A DNA stretch of 49,198 bases from Fragilaria crotonensis (taxonomy: Eukaryota; Bacillariophyta; Fragilariophyceae; Fragilariales; Fragilariaceae): positions 1-49,198 of the forward strand of contig JAKSYS010000482.1 of NCBI GenBank assembly GCA_022925895.1, in the 5' to 3' direction. The notes under the pieces are model-generated. The model saw nothing but the letters and a program-made list of their open reading frames with translations, made no database searches and had not been told where the DNA came from. Numbering within the stretch: the first letter of the stretch is position 1; each line of letters opens with the position of its first letter. The position numbers and the translations under genes are program-made. Positions 1-10,854 of the stretch are shown here, one piece after another.

Positions 1-1900
1 TTTCACTGAGGCCGGCCGCCTGCATTCTTCCAGAAACACTTGGAGTTCACGCCGCATCGGGAGGCCAAGATATTCGACACAGGCGCCCTCTACAATGGCT
101 GTGGCAGGTTCAGTCAGACCGTCGTATCCAACAAGATCGAATAGAGCACCATGACCGAATGGGTGTCCTTGGCTTGGCGAAACCATTCCCTATGTACCGA
201 GTGAGTTCCTCTTCGATGGCATCACAGTCGATAAGCGTTGTATATTCAACCGATGTTTTGTCAGCCTGTGCCATAGCAATGAGTTGAGTGGCAGAGACGT
301 GCCCATTCGCATCGCAGAACTTAGAAGCCACTTTATGATTCTGAACTCCAGAAGGGACAAAAGTTTTGATAGACCCCAGCATGCCTCTCCTGCATGGACG
401 CATGGATGACGCTAAAGGGCTTTCTCATTTTCGATGTTAATAAGCGTCAAGCCGACGAATCTTTGTTTCATTTGCGCTGCGAGCGCCAGCTTTGATTTCC
501 TCGGGAGAAGTGTAAGCTGTGGTATCGTTCAAGAGTGCCCAAGAGATGTACTGCGCGATGATCATACGCAGCATTGCGAATTGTGCGGAGCAGTTTAATG
601 GCCTGTTTCCATCTCTGTTTGAGAGTTACCACGTCCGAACACTCGTCGTCATTGAGAGAGATGTTGAGGGACTTGGTTCTAGCAAGTAGACTTGCCAGAG
701 CAGACCGGAGACATACATTGCTTTCAACTTCTCGCAAGCGAAGGTGCCAGTAGCGTGCAGTCAATCCAGCTTCTCGCAGTTTCGGAGACCATGCGTATTT
801 CCCACTTGGCCGACGAGCTTGTTTCTCTGCGTGAAGCATTCCTCTTGTGACATCGCGATCAATTGCATCAAAGCTTTCTTTACATTGCTCTGGTGTGAGA
901 GGACGCCACTGTTGTTAGATCTGCAACACGATCCCATAAACGATGGTCATCCGCATATTGCTTAAAAGATTCAAGATAGCGGTCCACCGACGGTTGATCT
1001 TCTGACCGAAGTGCTCTCGCTTTGGGTGGCGCAATTTTTCGACCGATCCCATGAGTGATGTGAAGTCCAGATCGATAAAGATGCCCCTGTGTTTGAGAAA
1101 ATACCATTATCATATGCAATGTATCCCGCATTCCGGATGACCTGAACGATAGCAGTTGATCCTAACATGTAGTCAATGCGTCGACCGGTTCCATATTTGT
1201 ACGTTGCAGGGGATCAGAAGGTCCAGATGTAGATCTGTAAGTGTGCATTCGTCGATGAGATGTGCTAAGCCACAGGTTGTGTCCTGGCCAAGTATTTCAT
1301 TTGCATCAAGAGAAACAATTACTTCGTGGCCCCTGGATTGCAGATTGTTCACAAAGGTGACCAAATCGGTGATAAACTGCCTTCGTACATTTGGTTTGGA
1401 GACCCCTTGAGATAGTAGGAGAGAGTGCTGTTGATCGAAGAAACCAAAGCCTCCAGAGGGTTGCTGGCGTGGGCTGCGGTACGCCGTGATGATGGCAAGA
1501 AGCTTTCCTCGTTTTCCCAAGTAACAGAGACCCGACCATCGTCCAAGGCCCGAGGGATCCACCAGAGGTGTACCCGTGCTTCGAGTAGCCCATCGGTCTG
1601 CTGTTGTCATAAACGTACCGCCTGGTTGGTATCCACTAGCAGAATCAGGGGGAAGCGTGCTGGAGGAGAAGGCACTGCGTGACGTGCAGAAGTGTTTGCC
1701 GATAGGGCGTTGGAGACTTTGACGGACTATCGGATTGGAGAAATCAAGTCCCGGATCTGCCCAACAGAAGGTACCGATCTTGAGTTGCGCCATACTTGAC
1801 ACATATAGTGATTTCGTCGGCGTCGTTCCTTAGCCCGTCGATGTTCTGAAAGTATATGCGATGAAGGTCTCCAGGGTCGTCATGGATGGAGTCACCCCAT
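1..1900 (-). pseudogene. Decayed apurinic-type endonuclease region of retroelement ORF2
   Basis: Conceptual translation in changing frames gives the endonuclease/exonuclease/phosphatase landmarks in order: QNIDGLRNDADE near 1830-1850, GGTFMTTADRW near 1600, GRWSGLCYLGKRGKLLAIIT near 1500-1550, VIVSLDANE near 1300, and RRIDYMLGS near 1150-1190. These strands normally build a divalent-metal nuclease that nicks target DNA for reverse transcription. The frame changes near 1800, near 1190 and near 1095. The closing catalytic Ser-Asp-His triad is destroyed at about 1086-1098 by a substitution plus a missing base, and the usual catalytic Glu position reads Ala-Asp-Pro. Downstream (835-1) more broken coding sequence continues toward the expected reverse transcriptase outside the window. 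The copy is clearly dead as a nuclease. Confidence 0.7.
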
Positions 1901-2107
1901 GTGTTGTCGTCTTCCTGCAATGATGTTCGGAGGGTGCAGAGGTGAAAAATTAAACAGAGTCTGTGCAGTGGGCGCCGCAGTTTCTTTTTCTGCCAGTGCG
2001 TTGACTGGCGAGAGAAGGAGACGGATTCTGCAGACGAGTCGATGAGGCACGAATCGTGTCACTCCCGAGAGTAGCAACAATCTGTGCCAGCGCTAGAACT
2101 GGGAAGA

Positions 2108-4693
2108 CTAACATGGGTACCCTCCACTGGAGCCCATGTCTTCGTTGTATTGAAGGCTCAAGTTGGATGTTGATGGTGACTTTGTTGGAGTAGAGGCGGC
2201 GCGTCGTTTCAATGGATTGGTGGCTTTCTTTGGCGTACCAAGAAGAGCCAAGACTGTGTTTCCTTGGCTCTCTGGAGGAAACAGTTGAACACCCTGCATG
2301 CCGTGTCCCTCAGATGGAAGTGATTGATGAGATGCTGGTTCGACCCAGAGTGGATCTTCATGAAGCGGAATAATGCCAGTAGTGGTTGGTGACATAGGAG
2401 GAGAAAGTCGCTTGCTGACCATGATGGCCTTGAACATGGCCTTGATTTCTTCTAGCGACGAATCGAATTTGTCCAGTCTACTGTGAGCAGAGGCTGCAGT
2501 GAGCCCAGAGTGCGAGGACGAGCGGGATACCTTCGACTTCGCAGACTTTGACATTTGTGACTCAACTGAATTTGTCCCAGACGGGAGATCGAGTTGAGCC
2601 TCGAGGATGGCAATTTTTTTGCGTTGATTGATCTCGATGGAGGACATTTTTTCTTTCGGGGCGCCTTTCGCTTTCGAGAGCAGAGTTTCCTGAAGAGGTT
2701 TGCGCCATGCAATGGACCCTTTGGAGTGTGTTGTCCCATCGATGGTGTCACCTCCAGTCAGAGACGAGACTGGAGAGAATAGACTAGAAGTGTCATCCGT
2801 AGGAGCGTCCTTTTTCGTCATAATCCTTTTTGCCAGAATCGTGTCGATGTTTTTTGTAAAGACGGTCGTTGGAATGTCTGGATGGGTCACAAGGCTCTCC
2901 GAATAAAGTTTCACTGCTTGCGACAGGGTCGGATTTCGACGTGTCCAATAATTCTGAAGTTCAACCTTTGCCTGGAAAAGTGACGCCGAGGGAACCACTA
3001 ATACTGTTTTTCCGTCATTGGTACCTCCGTTCTCAAGATCCAACTCCAGAGATTCTCCGTCAGGTGATAACAGACTTTTTGCCCATTGGCGAGGCGTTTG
3101 ACTAACGGTTTCACCAGAATCAAAGAACTCAGTGACTTCAGTATCAATTGCTGCAGATGCCGCAAACAGAAGATGAGAAACGTCGTCAAGGTATTCATTA
3201 TGGACCTTGTAGATTCTCTGATAGTCATGTTTAGAGGTCTGCTTGGCTCCAAGTGCAAGACGGGAGATAAAGATTTCCGGGTGGAGACCCTCGCCACATA
3301 AGGCAGTACTGAGATGTTCTGCTAGTTGTGTTGCCGTAGATTTACCACAACGTACGGTGAGGATAGTGATACGGCTGCCTGTCGGGTTGGAATGCCTGAG
3401 TTTGATGTCAAACACCGGCGCATCAGGAGGTAGGACCTCATTGCAAAGATACTTCAAGTACTGTCCTCGATGAGTCACTGATGCATCTTTTAGTAGGATG
3501 TCGCCTCCGTAGGTGAGTTCGCCTTGTGAAGCTGGAACTGCAGATGGGTCAAATGTCAGGTTTTCACCACGTTTGGCAATCGCCAATACCTTCGATTTCA
3601 TTACGTGCGAGAACTGAGCCCCAGTAGCACATATGCGAAAGCTAAAATAGAAGCATTGCTCTTTTGCAACTGGTACGACACGAATGCTGAGGAACTTTGA
3701 GAGCTGTGCCGGGTCGATGTCAGGTGTTGCATCCATTTGATCAACTTGCCATTCCATCATCCATGAGTGATCGGTATTAAAGCAGGAAAGGATCGGTGCA
3801 AGGCGCCGATGCATTGTTGCCGTAGATGACCTAAGCTCATTGAAATCTTTTGGAGCCCAGCGGGTTTCAACACGAACCACGTGCTTAATCGCGGATGGAC
3901 GTCGAACTTGGTGAGTCGGTGATGGTTGATCTGTCGCCTTGGGCTGGTCGGTGGCAGTAGTCGTACTACTGCTGGACGTGACGGTAGCTCCAGTAATAGA
4001 GCTTGTTGTCGTGGAAGACGATTTGGTGCGTTTCGTCGAATAAACAACTGCATCTGCTTGTGTGGTGGGAGGTTCGTCAGAGGAAGACTGAGATAATTCC
4101 TGTAAGACAATCGCAGGCGACTCTGTCGCTGCGGTGCTTAACTTCAAGGTTGCAGCAGTACGAAGCGAGGAGATTATCTCTTTGTCACTGCTGTCAGCAG
4201 AGTCAATATCCATAGCGATGTTTTGTTCCGCGGGCTGCTTAAGGCCGAGGAGGTATGAATCCATGTCGTTCAGAGACAGATCGAAGAAGCTGGGATGAGT
4301 CTGCGCGAGGGCAGTCTCAACAGCAGAGATTGTTTGCATCAGGAAACCATCAATTTTTGCATGATTTTCCAAGTGATTGCGATAATAACGAGCCAATCGA
4401 AGATTTTCGGCTTCGACTGATTCGTGGGCTTTGTGAGAGTAATATTCATCGGGACTAACGAAGTCCTGAATACCGAATGAAACATAGGTGTTCCAAGAGT
4501 TGACAGACAGATTTTTGTATGCTCTGTTGTAGTTTTTGATCCGTAGCGCAATCACAGAAGGGTCGATGGTTTTAAAACCAATAAGGGTGGGGGGAGCCTT
4601 GTACCCTAAAGAAGGTAGGGCGGACAGAGCAGCAGCAGTTTGGGGATGCAGTGAACCCTTAGTACCGCGACTGGATCGTTTGGGATCCACCAT
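2108..4693 (-). CDS. Retroelement ORF1-like protein, 861 aa
   Basis: This is an uninterrupted frame of 861 codons starting at an ATG in a CCACCATGG context at 4693. I recognise no catalytic domain. The N-terminal 200 residues are helical and polar. Residues about 205-265 are a Ser/Thr/Pro-rich low-complexity linker. The centre (about 280-560) looks globular, with segments such as GQYLKYLCNEVLPPDAP, and the C-terminus is basic and Ser/Pro-rich. Its position directly before the endonuclease remnant suggests the ORF1 (nucleic-acid-binding or chaperone) protein of a LINE-like element, but no zinc knuckle or RNA-recognition motif is evident. It has stayed open while the neighbouring ORF2 is wrecked. 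It could instead be an unrelated host gene, which I consider less likely. Confidence 0.6.
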   Translation of the reverse strand: MVDPKRSSRGTKGSLHPQTAAALSALPSLGYKAPPTLIGFKTIDPSVIALRIKNYNRAYKNLSVNSWNTYVSFGIQDFVSPDEYYSHKAHESVEAENLRLARYYRNHLENHAKIDGFLMQTISAVETALAQTHPSFFDLSLNDMDSYLLGLKQPAEQNIAMDIDSADSSDKEIISSLRTAATLKLSTAATESPAIVLQELSQSSSDEPPTTQADAVVYSTKRTKSSSTTTSSITGATVTSSSSTTTATDQPKATDQPSPTHQVRRPSAIKHVVRVETRWAPKDFNELRSSTATMHRRLAPILSCFNTDHSWMMEWQVDQMDATPDIDPAQLSKFLSIRVVPVAKEQCFYFSFRICATGAQFSHVMKSKVLAIAKRGENLTFDPSAVPASQGELTYGGDILLKDASVTHRGQYLKYLCNEVLPPDAPVFDIKLRHSNPTGSRITILTVRCGKSTATQLAEHLSTALCGEGLHPEIFISRLALGAKQTSKHDYQRIYKVHNEYLDDVSHLLFAASAAIDTEVTEFFDSGETVSQTPRQWAKSLLSPDGESLELDLENGGTNDGKTVLVVPSASLFQAKVELQNYWTRRNPTLSQAVKLYSESLVTHPDIPTTVFTKNIDTILAKRIMTKKDAPTDDTSSLFSPVSSLTGGDTIDGTTHSKGSIAWRKPLQETLLSKAKGAPKEKMSSIEINQRKKIAILEAQLDLPSGTNSVESQMSKSAKSKVSRSSSHSGLTAASAHSRLDKFDSSLEEIKAMFKAIMVSKRLSPPMSPTTTGIIPLHEDPLWVEPASHQSLPSEGHGMQGVQLFPPESQGNTVLALLGTPKKATNPLKRRAASTPTKSPSTSNLSLQYNEDMGSSGGYPC

Positions 4694-4799
4694 GGTGGAT
4701 GGCTGACAATTTCGGGTGCAGATTCACGAAAAAACGGACGGACAGACAGAACGTTTCTAAAAATCTCTAAGCTAGGAATTGTGTGAAGAATGAATTGTT

Positions 4800-5300
4800 G
4801 GTGCTCAATCATGATTCACACATAAACCGACTCCTAGCTTCATACTCTATCTTCACGAATAAGAGCCCAATTTTAAATCTGAAACGACACACCTTGAGAA
4901 AAGTTGACCTCGAATAATGTTGGATCCGTGACCTCCGAACAAACGTACCTGATAAGAAAGCAAACAAAATAATGGAGAATGAATTTCGATTTTAATCCTG
5001 ATTCGCACATGAACCAACTCCGCATTACATACTGCATCTTCCCTCGCAATAGTCCCATTTTGAATCTAAAGCAACAGACATTGAGAATTGTTGCCCTCAA
5101 GGAAAGTCGGACCACAGATCTTTGAATATTATGTGAATGTCGAGGAAGAAAACAGCAGGATGGAGCATGAATTTCAGTTTTCAGTCTCTGCATTTCATAC
5201 TGTATCTTCCCTAATAATCATCAAATTGTGAATCTGAAACGACAGATGTTGAGAATAATTTATTCAAAGAAAATGTACCGAAGACCTTTTAACGAATGTA
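4800..5300. repeat. Three diverged tandem copies of a ~170-190 bp unit
   Basis: The core CATACTSYATCTTC-like segment recurs at 4841, 5028 and 5196. Each copy is followed by a diverged block containing AATCTGAAACGACA (or AATCTAAAGCAACA), then TTGAGAA, and then a stretch ending in an ACCTTT/ACCTCC-type motif. Spacings are 187 and 168 bp. No reading frame fits. The repeats lie just upstream of the retroelement ORF1 and may be its 5' untranslated tandem monomers or an unrelated minisatellite. The rest of 4694-5557 shows nothing else recognisable. Confidence 0.6.
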
Positions 5301-5560
5301 CCTTTTGAGGATGCAAACAATGAAATGATTACAACAGAGGGAACAATCCTTTTGTTGGTTGAGTTCCTTGACAGGATCAAGCATATCTTGCCAGTGTTGG
5401 ATGTGTATAGCGTATAGCTAAATGCTCCGTGCTGAGCACGAAGATGAATGCAGCTTCAGATTCACATGAATGATCATACAGTAAGTAGACGCACAGTCCA
5501 AACAGCCAACAGTGTGGGTCATTTCCGTCATCAGTCTCAAGTTTCAACTCACTCCAGTAA

Positions 5561-5586
5561 GAGCATCCTCCAAGGACGATATCAAA
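5561..5586 (+). repeat. Left terminal inverted repeat of Harbinger element 1
   Basis: This is a 26-bp end. The first 16 bases match the right end (8978-9003, minus) perfectly, and the following GATATCAAA is shared with a small offset. It abuts target-site TAA at 5558-5560. Confidence 0.93.
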
Positions 5587-5639
5587 CGTTATCAAATGCC
5601 CGACCGGCGCGCAAAGTCGAGATTTTCGAAAAAGCATCT

Positions 5640-5790
5640 TCCAAGGCTCGATTATCAAATATTTGACCTCCCGCCGGAGGCAACGCGCCGGCAGGGCATT
5701 TGATAAATTTGATAATGCATTTGGTAATATCAAATCTCCCGTGATTTGATAATACCAAATGATATCAAATCTGATATCAAATCACCCAAA
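5640..5790. repeat. Subterminal ATCAAAT/ATTTGAT clusters of Harbinger element 1
   Basis: At least eight copies of ATCAAAT or its complement lie between 5640 and 5790, including tandem GATATCAAATCTGATATCAAAT. A smaller cluster lies near the right end (8803-8835 and 8975-8985). Multiple short motifs just inside the ends are typical transposase or accessory-protein binding sites. That role is inferred from position only. A GC-rich interruption (CCCGCCGGAGG) sits at about 5670. Confidence 0.6.
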
Positions 5791-5909
5791 TTCATGTACA
5801 ACGTACATCGAAGTTGTACTCTCGTATTGTGCTCTGCGTGAAAACCTGTTGCGCCATGCACACAGTTGGTGATTCGCATGATTTTGTAGAACCATCAAGA
5901 TCAACAACC

Positions 5910-6920
5910 ATGACGGACGATGCTGGCTCGTTCACGGCACCGGGTGCGGAGAAACAACTTAGCAAGAGAGGAGGACCAGCCTTCACAAGTGCAGAGGATC
6001 TCATTGTGGCGAGAGCTTTTATTGCCGCCTCTGAGAATGCAATCTGCGGAGCGCATCAAAAGGGTCGCGTCTTCAAAGCCCACATGTTCGAGCTCTACAA
6101 AGACATGATTGCGGATGCAACCAAAACAAACCAGGCTCTCCTTGAGCAATCCTCTCACGCAACTAGAGAGGAGTACATTAAAAGGGGAGTTGGAAATGCG
6201 TTTCCTCTTCGTTCCCCAGAGTCGATCTTCAACAGATTCAAGCAGCAGATTTCGGCGGAGGTCATGAAGTATATGGGCATTACCGAGACAACAGAGATGT
6301 CTTCGGGTTGGAGCATGGACGACCACAAGACAGCCTGCCTAGGATTATTCAAAGACAGGTATGGTAGGGCATTCGATTTCTTTCCATGCTATGAATACCT
6401 CAAGGACAAGAACAAGTTCTCGTCGTTCAGGACAAAGTGCGACGAGGACAACGGTGGAGGAAAGAGACCAATTGGAAAGAAACAAGCACGGCAGACAGAG
6501 CGCGATGCAAAACTCATCAAGGCAATTGTCTCTGAAGTGGTTGTGAAAAAGGAGAAGACGTCTCCTGCAAGTGGCGGTGGTGGTGAGTCTATTCTATCTG
6601 AATTTGATACTGCTATAACGACTGGTGCTCCGGGAAACGTTATGGGCGATGTTTTACAAAACATTTCGAACGTGATTGCAAACGTAGGGACAGCAGTCCT
6701 TGAAAATATGAAGGCTGAGCAAGACATTAGGTTTCTTCAATCTCTGGACACACCGGATCGAAAGATGTATGCCAAGGAACAGTTGGCATTGCGAATGGCT
6801 GAGACTCGCCAGAAGAGGCGTCGCATAGAGTTCTCTCGCAGCTGCGTTATCGTTCTGTCTTCTGCCGAAAAGTCTACCAATGGTGAGGATCATGAGGGCG
6901 ATGAGGAGCAACATACTTGA
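5910..6920 (+). CDS. Harbinger accessory Myb/SANT-like DNA-binding protein, 336 aa
   Basis: In PIF/Harbinger elements a second gene encodes a Myb/SANT-like protein that binds the element ends and recruits the transposase. Here the N-terminal third holds the helical pattern FTSAEDLIVARAFIAASEN, then GAHQKGRVFKAHMFELY, then a conserved region with SPESIFNRFKQQISAEVMKY and FFPCYEYLKDKNKFSSF. This pattern is shared with NAM-associated/Myb-like proteins of plant and algal Harbingers. The C-terminus (about 240-330) is a helix ending in a basic stretch (RQKRRRIEF). I chose the ATG at 5910 (AACAACCATGA context). An in-frame ATG at 5856 would add 18 residues. The frame is intact and converges with the transposase gene. 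Confidence 0.75.
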   Translation: MTDDAGSFTAPGAEKQLSKRGGPAFTSAEDLIVARAFIAASENAICGAHQKGRVFKAHMFELYKDMIADATKTNQALLEQSSHATREEYIKRGVGNAFPLRSPESIFNRFKQQISAEVMKYMGITETTEMSSGWSMDDHKTACLGLFKDRYGRAFDFFPCYEYLKDKNKFSSFRTKCDEDNGGGKRPIGKKQARQTERDAKLIKAIVSEVVVKKEKTSPASGGGGESILSEFDTAITTGAPGNVMGDVLQNISNVIANVGTAVLENMKAEQDIRFLQSLDTPDRKMYAKEQLALRMAETRQKRRRIEFSRSCVIVLSSAEKSTNGEDHEGDEEQHT

Positions 6921-7117
6921 GAACGAGAACAGGATTTAACATTACGAGAGCAACTCACAATACGAGGTCGTAGTAATGATTGATAAGAATGACGACAACA
7001 GTTAACAAACAGCAGCAACATGGAGCGAGACGTAGTAGAATTACTATTACTAGAATGTAGAAGCAAACAACGACAATAGTGCTACTTCTAGTACTAGTAA
7101 GCAAGTATGATTACGTT

Positions 7118-8546
7118 TTACGCTTCTATGTGATCCATTATAGAATCGCGGAGCCTGAGATGCTCGTCTAAGTCGTATAAGCATTCCCAACGTCGCTGCA
7201 CATACTGGAGCCGCAACGATTCAAGAATCCGACGTTCGCGATCTGTCATCGTGTCATCTTGCTGGTTGTTTGTTCCATAAAGTTGAGCATGAAGATGCAT
7301 TTCTGCAGCTCGTCGGTCAACGTATACTTGCTCTGCTTCGTCGGCAACTCCACCTGCTACCGGCGTGTCGTCGCCTCGAGCAAGTCCTGGAAATGCATAG
7401 AAGTCCTCGGATTCTTCTTCGTCTTGTGCCATTCGAGATGCTACCATCATGTTGTGAAGGCACAGACAACACTTCACGACACTAGCAATGTTGCTTACGT
7501 ACCACAGCTCAATTTTTCCAACGAGCAAATGGAATTTACGTTGGAGGACTCCGAAGGCTCGCTCAACATCCTTTCGTGCGGATTCTTGCCACACTGCATA
7601 CCGGCATGCTCTCCTCCCAACTGGCTCCTGCAAGGTTTTGACAAATCTACTCAATTCTGGGTAGATACCATCGACAAGAATCCAAAGACGATTGAAAACC
7701 TTTTCGTCACCGATTGTAAACTCAAAGTCCACGTCTCGTGCAAAGCTTCCGTCCAGGAATGCCTTCAACAAGCAGCTCCGGTTCCAAATGTTTCTGTCGT
7801 TCAAGGATCCAGGCCAACCAAAAGAGTGATGCCAAAACCACAAGTTGTGGTCAGCCATTGCTTCCAAAACAATGGTTGGTTTGCCCAACTTTCCCTTGTT
7901 CGCTCCCTGCCATGCCACTGGACAGTTTTTCCAGCCGACATGCATACAATCAAGTGACCCTACTACCATTCCAGCAACGCCGTGACAAGCCTCATGTAAG
8001 GCAGAAAGTCTCCGAGCATCACTGCGGGTCATCTGTCTCCCATACACACTTTGTAACTCATCTTTGGTCGACACAATTGTAGAAAACTTTATCAAGCTTC
8101 GACGAGCCAAAGTCTCGCTCATTTGGAAGTAATCCATGAACGCAGACGGGGAGCAGCCATATGCAAGCTGCTTGATTGCAACAAGCACCTTTGCCACCGG
8201 AGATATATTGTACCGTCCGGTGACATCCTGTATGTTGGTGAAGAAAGGGTCGGCTTTGCCACAGACCTGAACAAAGAGATTCAACAATTGATTTTGTGAC
8301 ACGAAAGATTCTTTCGAATTGTCTGTCATCAAAGAGAGGTGTCGGCGAGAAATAATCACTTTCAATAGCACGTCTTGCTCGTTCGTAGGAATATGATGAA
8401 AGTCGTGGTTTTTTCTTCATCCGTTCATCGTTGTCACCGCGGCTGATGCGAATCGTCCTCAAAGCAATTCGTGCAATTTGTTCAGCTTTAAGCTTCCGGC
8501 TGTCGTCAGCTCTCTTGGTGGTCTTGATATGTTGTCTCTTCTGCAT
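7118..8546 (-). pseudogene. PIF/Harbinger DDE transposase, one frameshift
   Basis: The product is a DDE superfamily nuclease that cuts and pastes the element. The N-terminal frame (from ATG 8546) gives the helical DNA-binding region including FERIFRVTKSIVESL. A single surplus base in the AAA run at 8273-8275 then shifts the frame, and the remaining 360 or so residues follow in the second frame to the stop at 7118. In the ORF opening at 8371 the catalytic residues are all present: SLDCMH (Asp141), VDGIYP (Asp234) and DVERAFG (Glu270), with the family motifs GWPGSLNDRNIW and LHNMMV. Apart from this indel the coding sequence looks healthy, so the break is either very recent or a homopolymer error in the sequence. 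Confidence 0.85.
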
Positions 8547-8977
8547 ACCACAATAACAAAATAGGAATCAAAGCTGACACCACCAACAACATGAATGCTG
8601 TTGCAGCACTTTGCTGCGGAGCGGAGTTCATTGCGGTCCAATTCGAGCGTTCGACCCTACTGTGAAATTGTGATTTTTGTTGGGGGGAACTCGGCAAAGC
8701 TACTGCAAAGCTACGACGAGATGAGAAGCACGCTGGAGTAGCATTCGTTTTGCTACTCCAGAGTAAAACTTCGTACGTACCGTACCGTCCCTATTCCAAC
8801 GATTTGATATTTGATATCATGATATTTGCAATATGAATCTCCCGCCTTGAAAGTTGCCACTTAAAGAACTTTAATTTCGAGCAGGCCAGCCATTTGGTTA
8901 AACCGTCAGAGAACGCTACGGTTGTGAAAGATACTGTTTTCGTCACTATTACGTTATTTGATCCGGAAATTTGCGAT

Positions 8978-9003
8978 TTGATATCATTCCTTGGAGGATG
9001 CTC
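8978..9003 (-). repeat. Right terminal inverted repeat of Harbinger element 1
   Basis: Read on minus it begins GAGCATCCTCCAAGGA and then ATGATATCAAA, the mirror of the left end. It abuts target-site TAA at 9004-9006. Confidence 0.93.
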
Positions 9004-9390
9004 TAATAGATTGGTACGACGATAGGTCTGTTTGTTGAAACCACAATATCAACACACAGTACCTACGTGCCAATCAGACAACGATACAGTACTGCAGTCA
9101 ACACTGGGAGATTAAATCGCTTGTAAATCGGAAAAATGAATTAGAATGAGACTATCATTCGTTTCCGAAGCTGGTCCGTTTACAATTGACCTTTTCGTTC
9201 ACACGTGATACGTTCTCAATCTTGCCGGCACTCAATCGTGACCGCTTCCGTTTCTCCTTAATGTCTTGTTTAGACTCCACGGTTCTCCATCCGGTATTCG
9301 TTTCGTCGCCGTTCGTCCTCTCACTATGTCCGGTGGTCATTCCGTCAGTTATATTTTATTCAACACTGTTATCTGCTCCTTTGTAGTGTC

Positions 9391-10052
9391 GTGTTAATTC
9401 CCTCTTTTCATTACGTCAACACACAAGCATTCTGTCAGATGTATGCCGACGTAATCTCTCCTAGGTATGGTGTCACCTCTCTTCAACAGAAGAATGAAAT
9501 CGACAATAACCATGCAGAGCGATGCTGTCACGAGACTCAGTCGGTATCTGAGGAGCAACTCTGGAACAGTCCCTCGTTCTCGGTCATTCGTCGTTGGTAT
9601 AAGGTTCGTACTCAGTTGAAAGCCATGGAAGGTAAGATTCAGCAATGGTGCCAGAACGACACGCAGGCAATCACAGATTTTGGATTTCTTGCTCCTTCTG
9701 CCTTTGGGTTTAGAGTGCAACCATTCCCTGCAAAAAGTGCGCTTGCAGTACATGCGATGCCCTCGCCGTGCTGGAAGAAACGTGCAAGACTCTCATTATT
9801 AGTAAGCAGCAACTTGCCAATGCGGAGAAGGAGCATGCTGAAGCAAAGAACGAACATGCTGAAGCTGAAAACAGAATGATGCCGAATTATCGCTCCGCCA
9901 AGAAAGACAGGGCGCTGGAACTGCTTGGTAAAATTCTGGCCGACAAAGCCGAGCTGGTCGCCAGCCATCTCAATTTGATTTCCAAAGATGCCAATTTGGA
10001 GCATTGGGGGCTGCTGGAATGGAACGTCTCTTGTAGCTTTAATCGATCTTGA
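9391..10052 (+). pseudogene. Possible gene relic with Cys cluster and coiled coil
   Basis: Two plus-strand frames can be joined near 9720-9760. The first (9391-9879) holds a polar segment with VIRRWYKVRTQLKAMEGKIQ. The second gives PCKKCACSTCDAL (a Cys-x2-Cys-x-Cys-x2-Cys cluster) followed by a heptad-rich region with EKEHAEAKNEHAEAEN and a leucine-rich helix to the stop at 10052. Such continuity across a frame break suggests a decayed gene, possibly transposon-derived, but I recognise no family. 9007-9390 shows nothing else convincing. Confidence 0.3.
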
Positions 10053-10854
10053 TTTGGCCAAGGTTTCCGATGACCTTTCAAATGCGAGAGTCAATCTCCA
10101 CGTCGGATCCAGCTCATCTTAGTTTGGCATCCTAGCCATCCTTCTCAACTGGAATTGATAAGCTTGACGATCACCAGGTATTGCTTGATCCATTCTTGGA
10201 AAATCAGAAGCGCGTTCTTTCGGAACATCAGCTATGCTAAAGAGCACGGATTTGAATTATCCCAAGAAGATGAATGCGACAGTCAAAGGCATCAATGAAT
10301 GGAACATTGCCAAGTCTACGGGTTGATCTACGCCAAACTTCTATGCGCCTGGTTGTGAACGCCAGGAAAGGGACTGATCACAACCCAGTTTGTATGTCAT
10401 GCCAAAATTTTTCTGGGGCGTGGTGTTAGCACCGCTCTATTGCGAGCGAGTGAATGCGAAAGTGTGCACTAACTACTTAGTACATCGAGGTGTTTAAATT
10501 AATGGTGGATTGTACACCTTATGATACACCTTTTTCATTTGAATTGTTAGGACACGATTCCAATGCACCAACCACAGGTAAAGCTGCGCGATATTGTGGT
10601 CCAAGCCAAGCTTAATGATTTGCATTCATGCTGCCAAGGGCTCACAAGGACTGAGTGGTTTTGTTGCTGAAAGGTGATGCGAACGTGCATGCTATTGCGA
10701 CATGCGAGTCTGTCTGACAAGCTCTCTAGACTAAATGTGGAAGTATCGGACAAACAAGGAATTTACTTCTAAGAAACTCTTTGCAAATTTACGGTTGAGC
10801 AACAATTTTATTTAGCCAATCTATGACACCTACGTAGGGCAGAGTAGAGTGGAG
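10053..10854. other. Intergenic, no gene seen
   Basis: Short frames only. I see no repeats, RNA genes or coding-like composition here. It contains the 3' flank of the minus-strand kinase gene. Confidence 0.5.

Larger units (their letters stand above)
1..4693 (-). mobile_element. LINE-like retroelement, 5' part (ORF1 + endonuclease of ORF2)
   Basis: On the minus strand a long open frame (2108-4693) is followed at once by coding sequence for an endonuclease/exonuclease/phosphatase fold that is broken into several frames. ORF1 followed by an endonuclease-led ORF2 is the order of non-LTR retrotransposons. A reverse transcriptase would lie to the left of base 1 and is not in the window, so assignment to LINEs is an inference. 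No LTR, target duplication or poly-A end can be seen because the 3' end is outside. The 5' boundary is probably upstream of 4693 and was not located. Confidence 0.6.
5561..9003. mobile_element. Complete PIF/Harbinger DNA transposon (3,443 bp)
   Basis: The ends are GAGCATCCTCCAAGGA at 5561-5576 and its exact complement at 8988-9003. The similarity extends about 10 bp further inward through GATATCAAA. Both ends are flanked directly by TAA (5558-5560 and 9004-9006), the 3-bp target duplication typical of PIF/Harbinger. Inside are the two genes expected for the superfamily, a Myb/SANT-like protein on plus and a DDE transposase on minus, converging on a spacer at 6921-7117. The matching ends suggest a fairly recent insertion, but the transposase frame is broken, so movement would need another source of enzyme unless the break is a sequence error. 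Confidence 0.93.

Noticed and set aside
7259-7957. 232-codon frame on plus
   Set aside because: It is antisense to the conserved transposase DDE domain and has no family features of its own.
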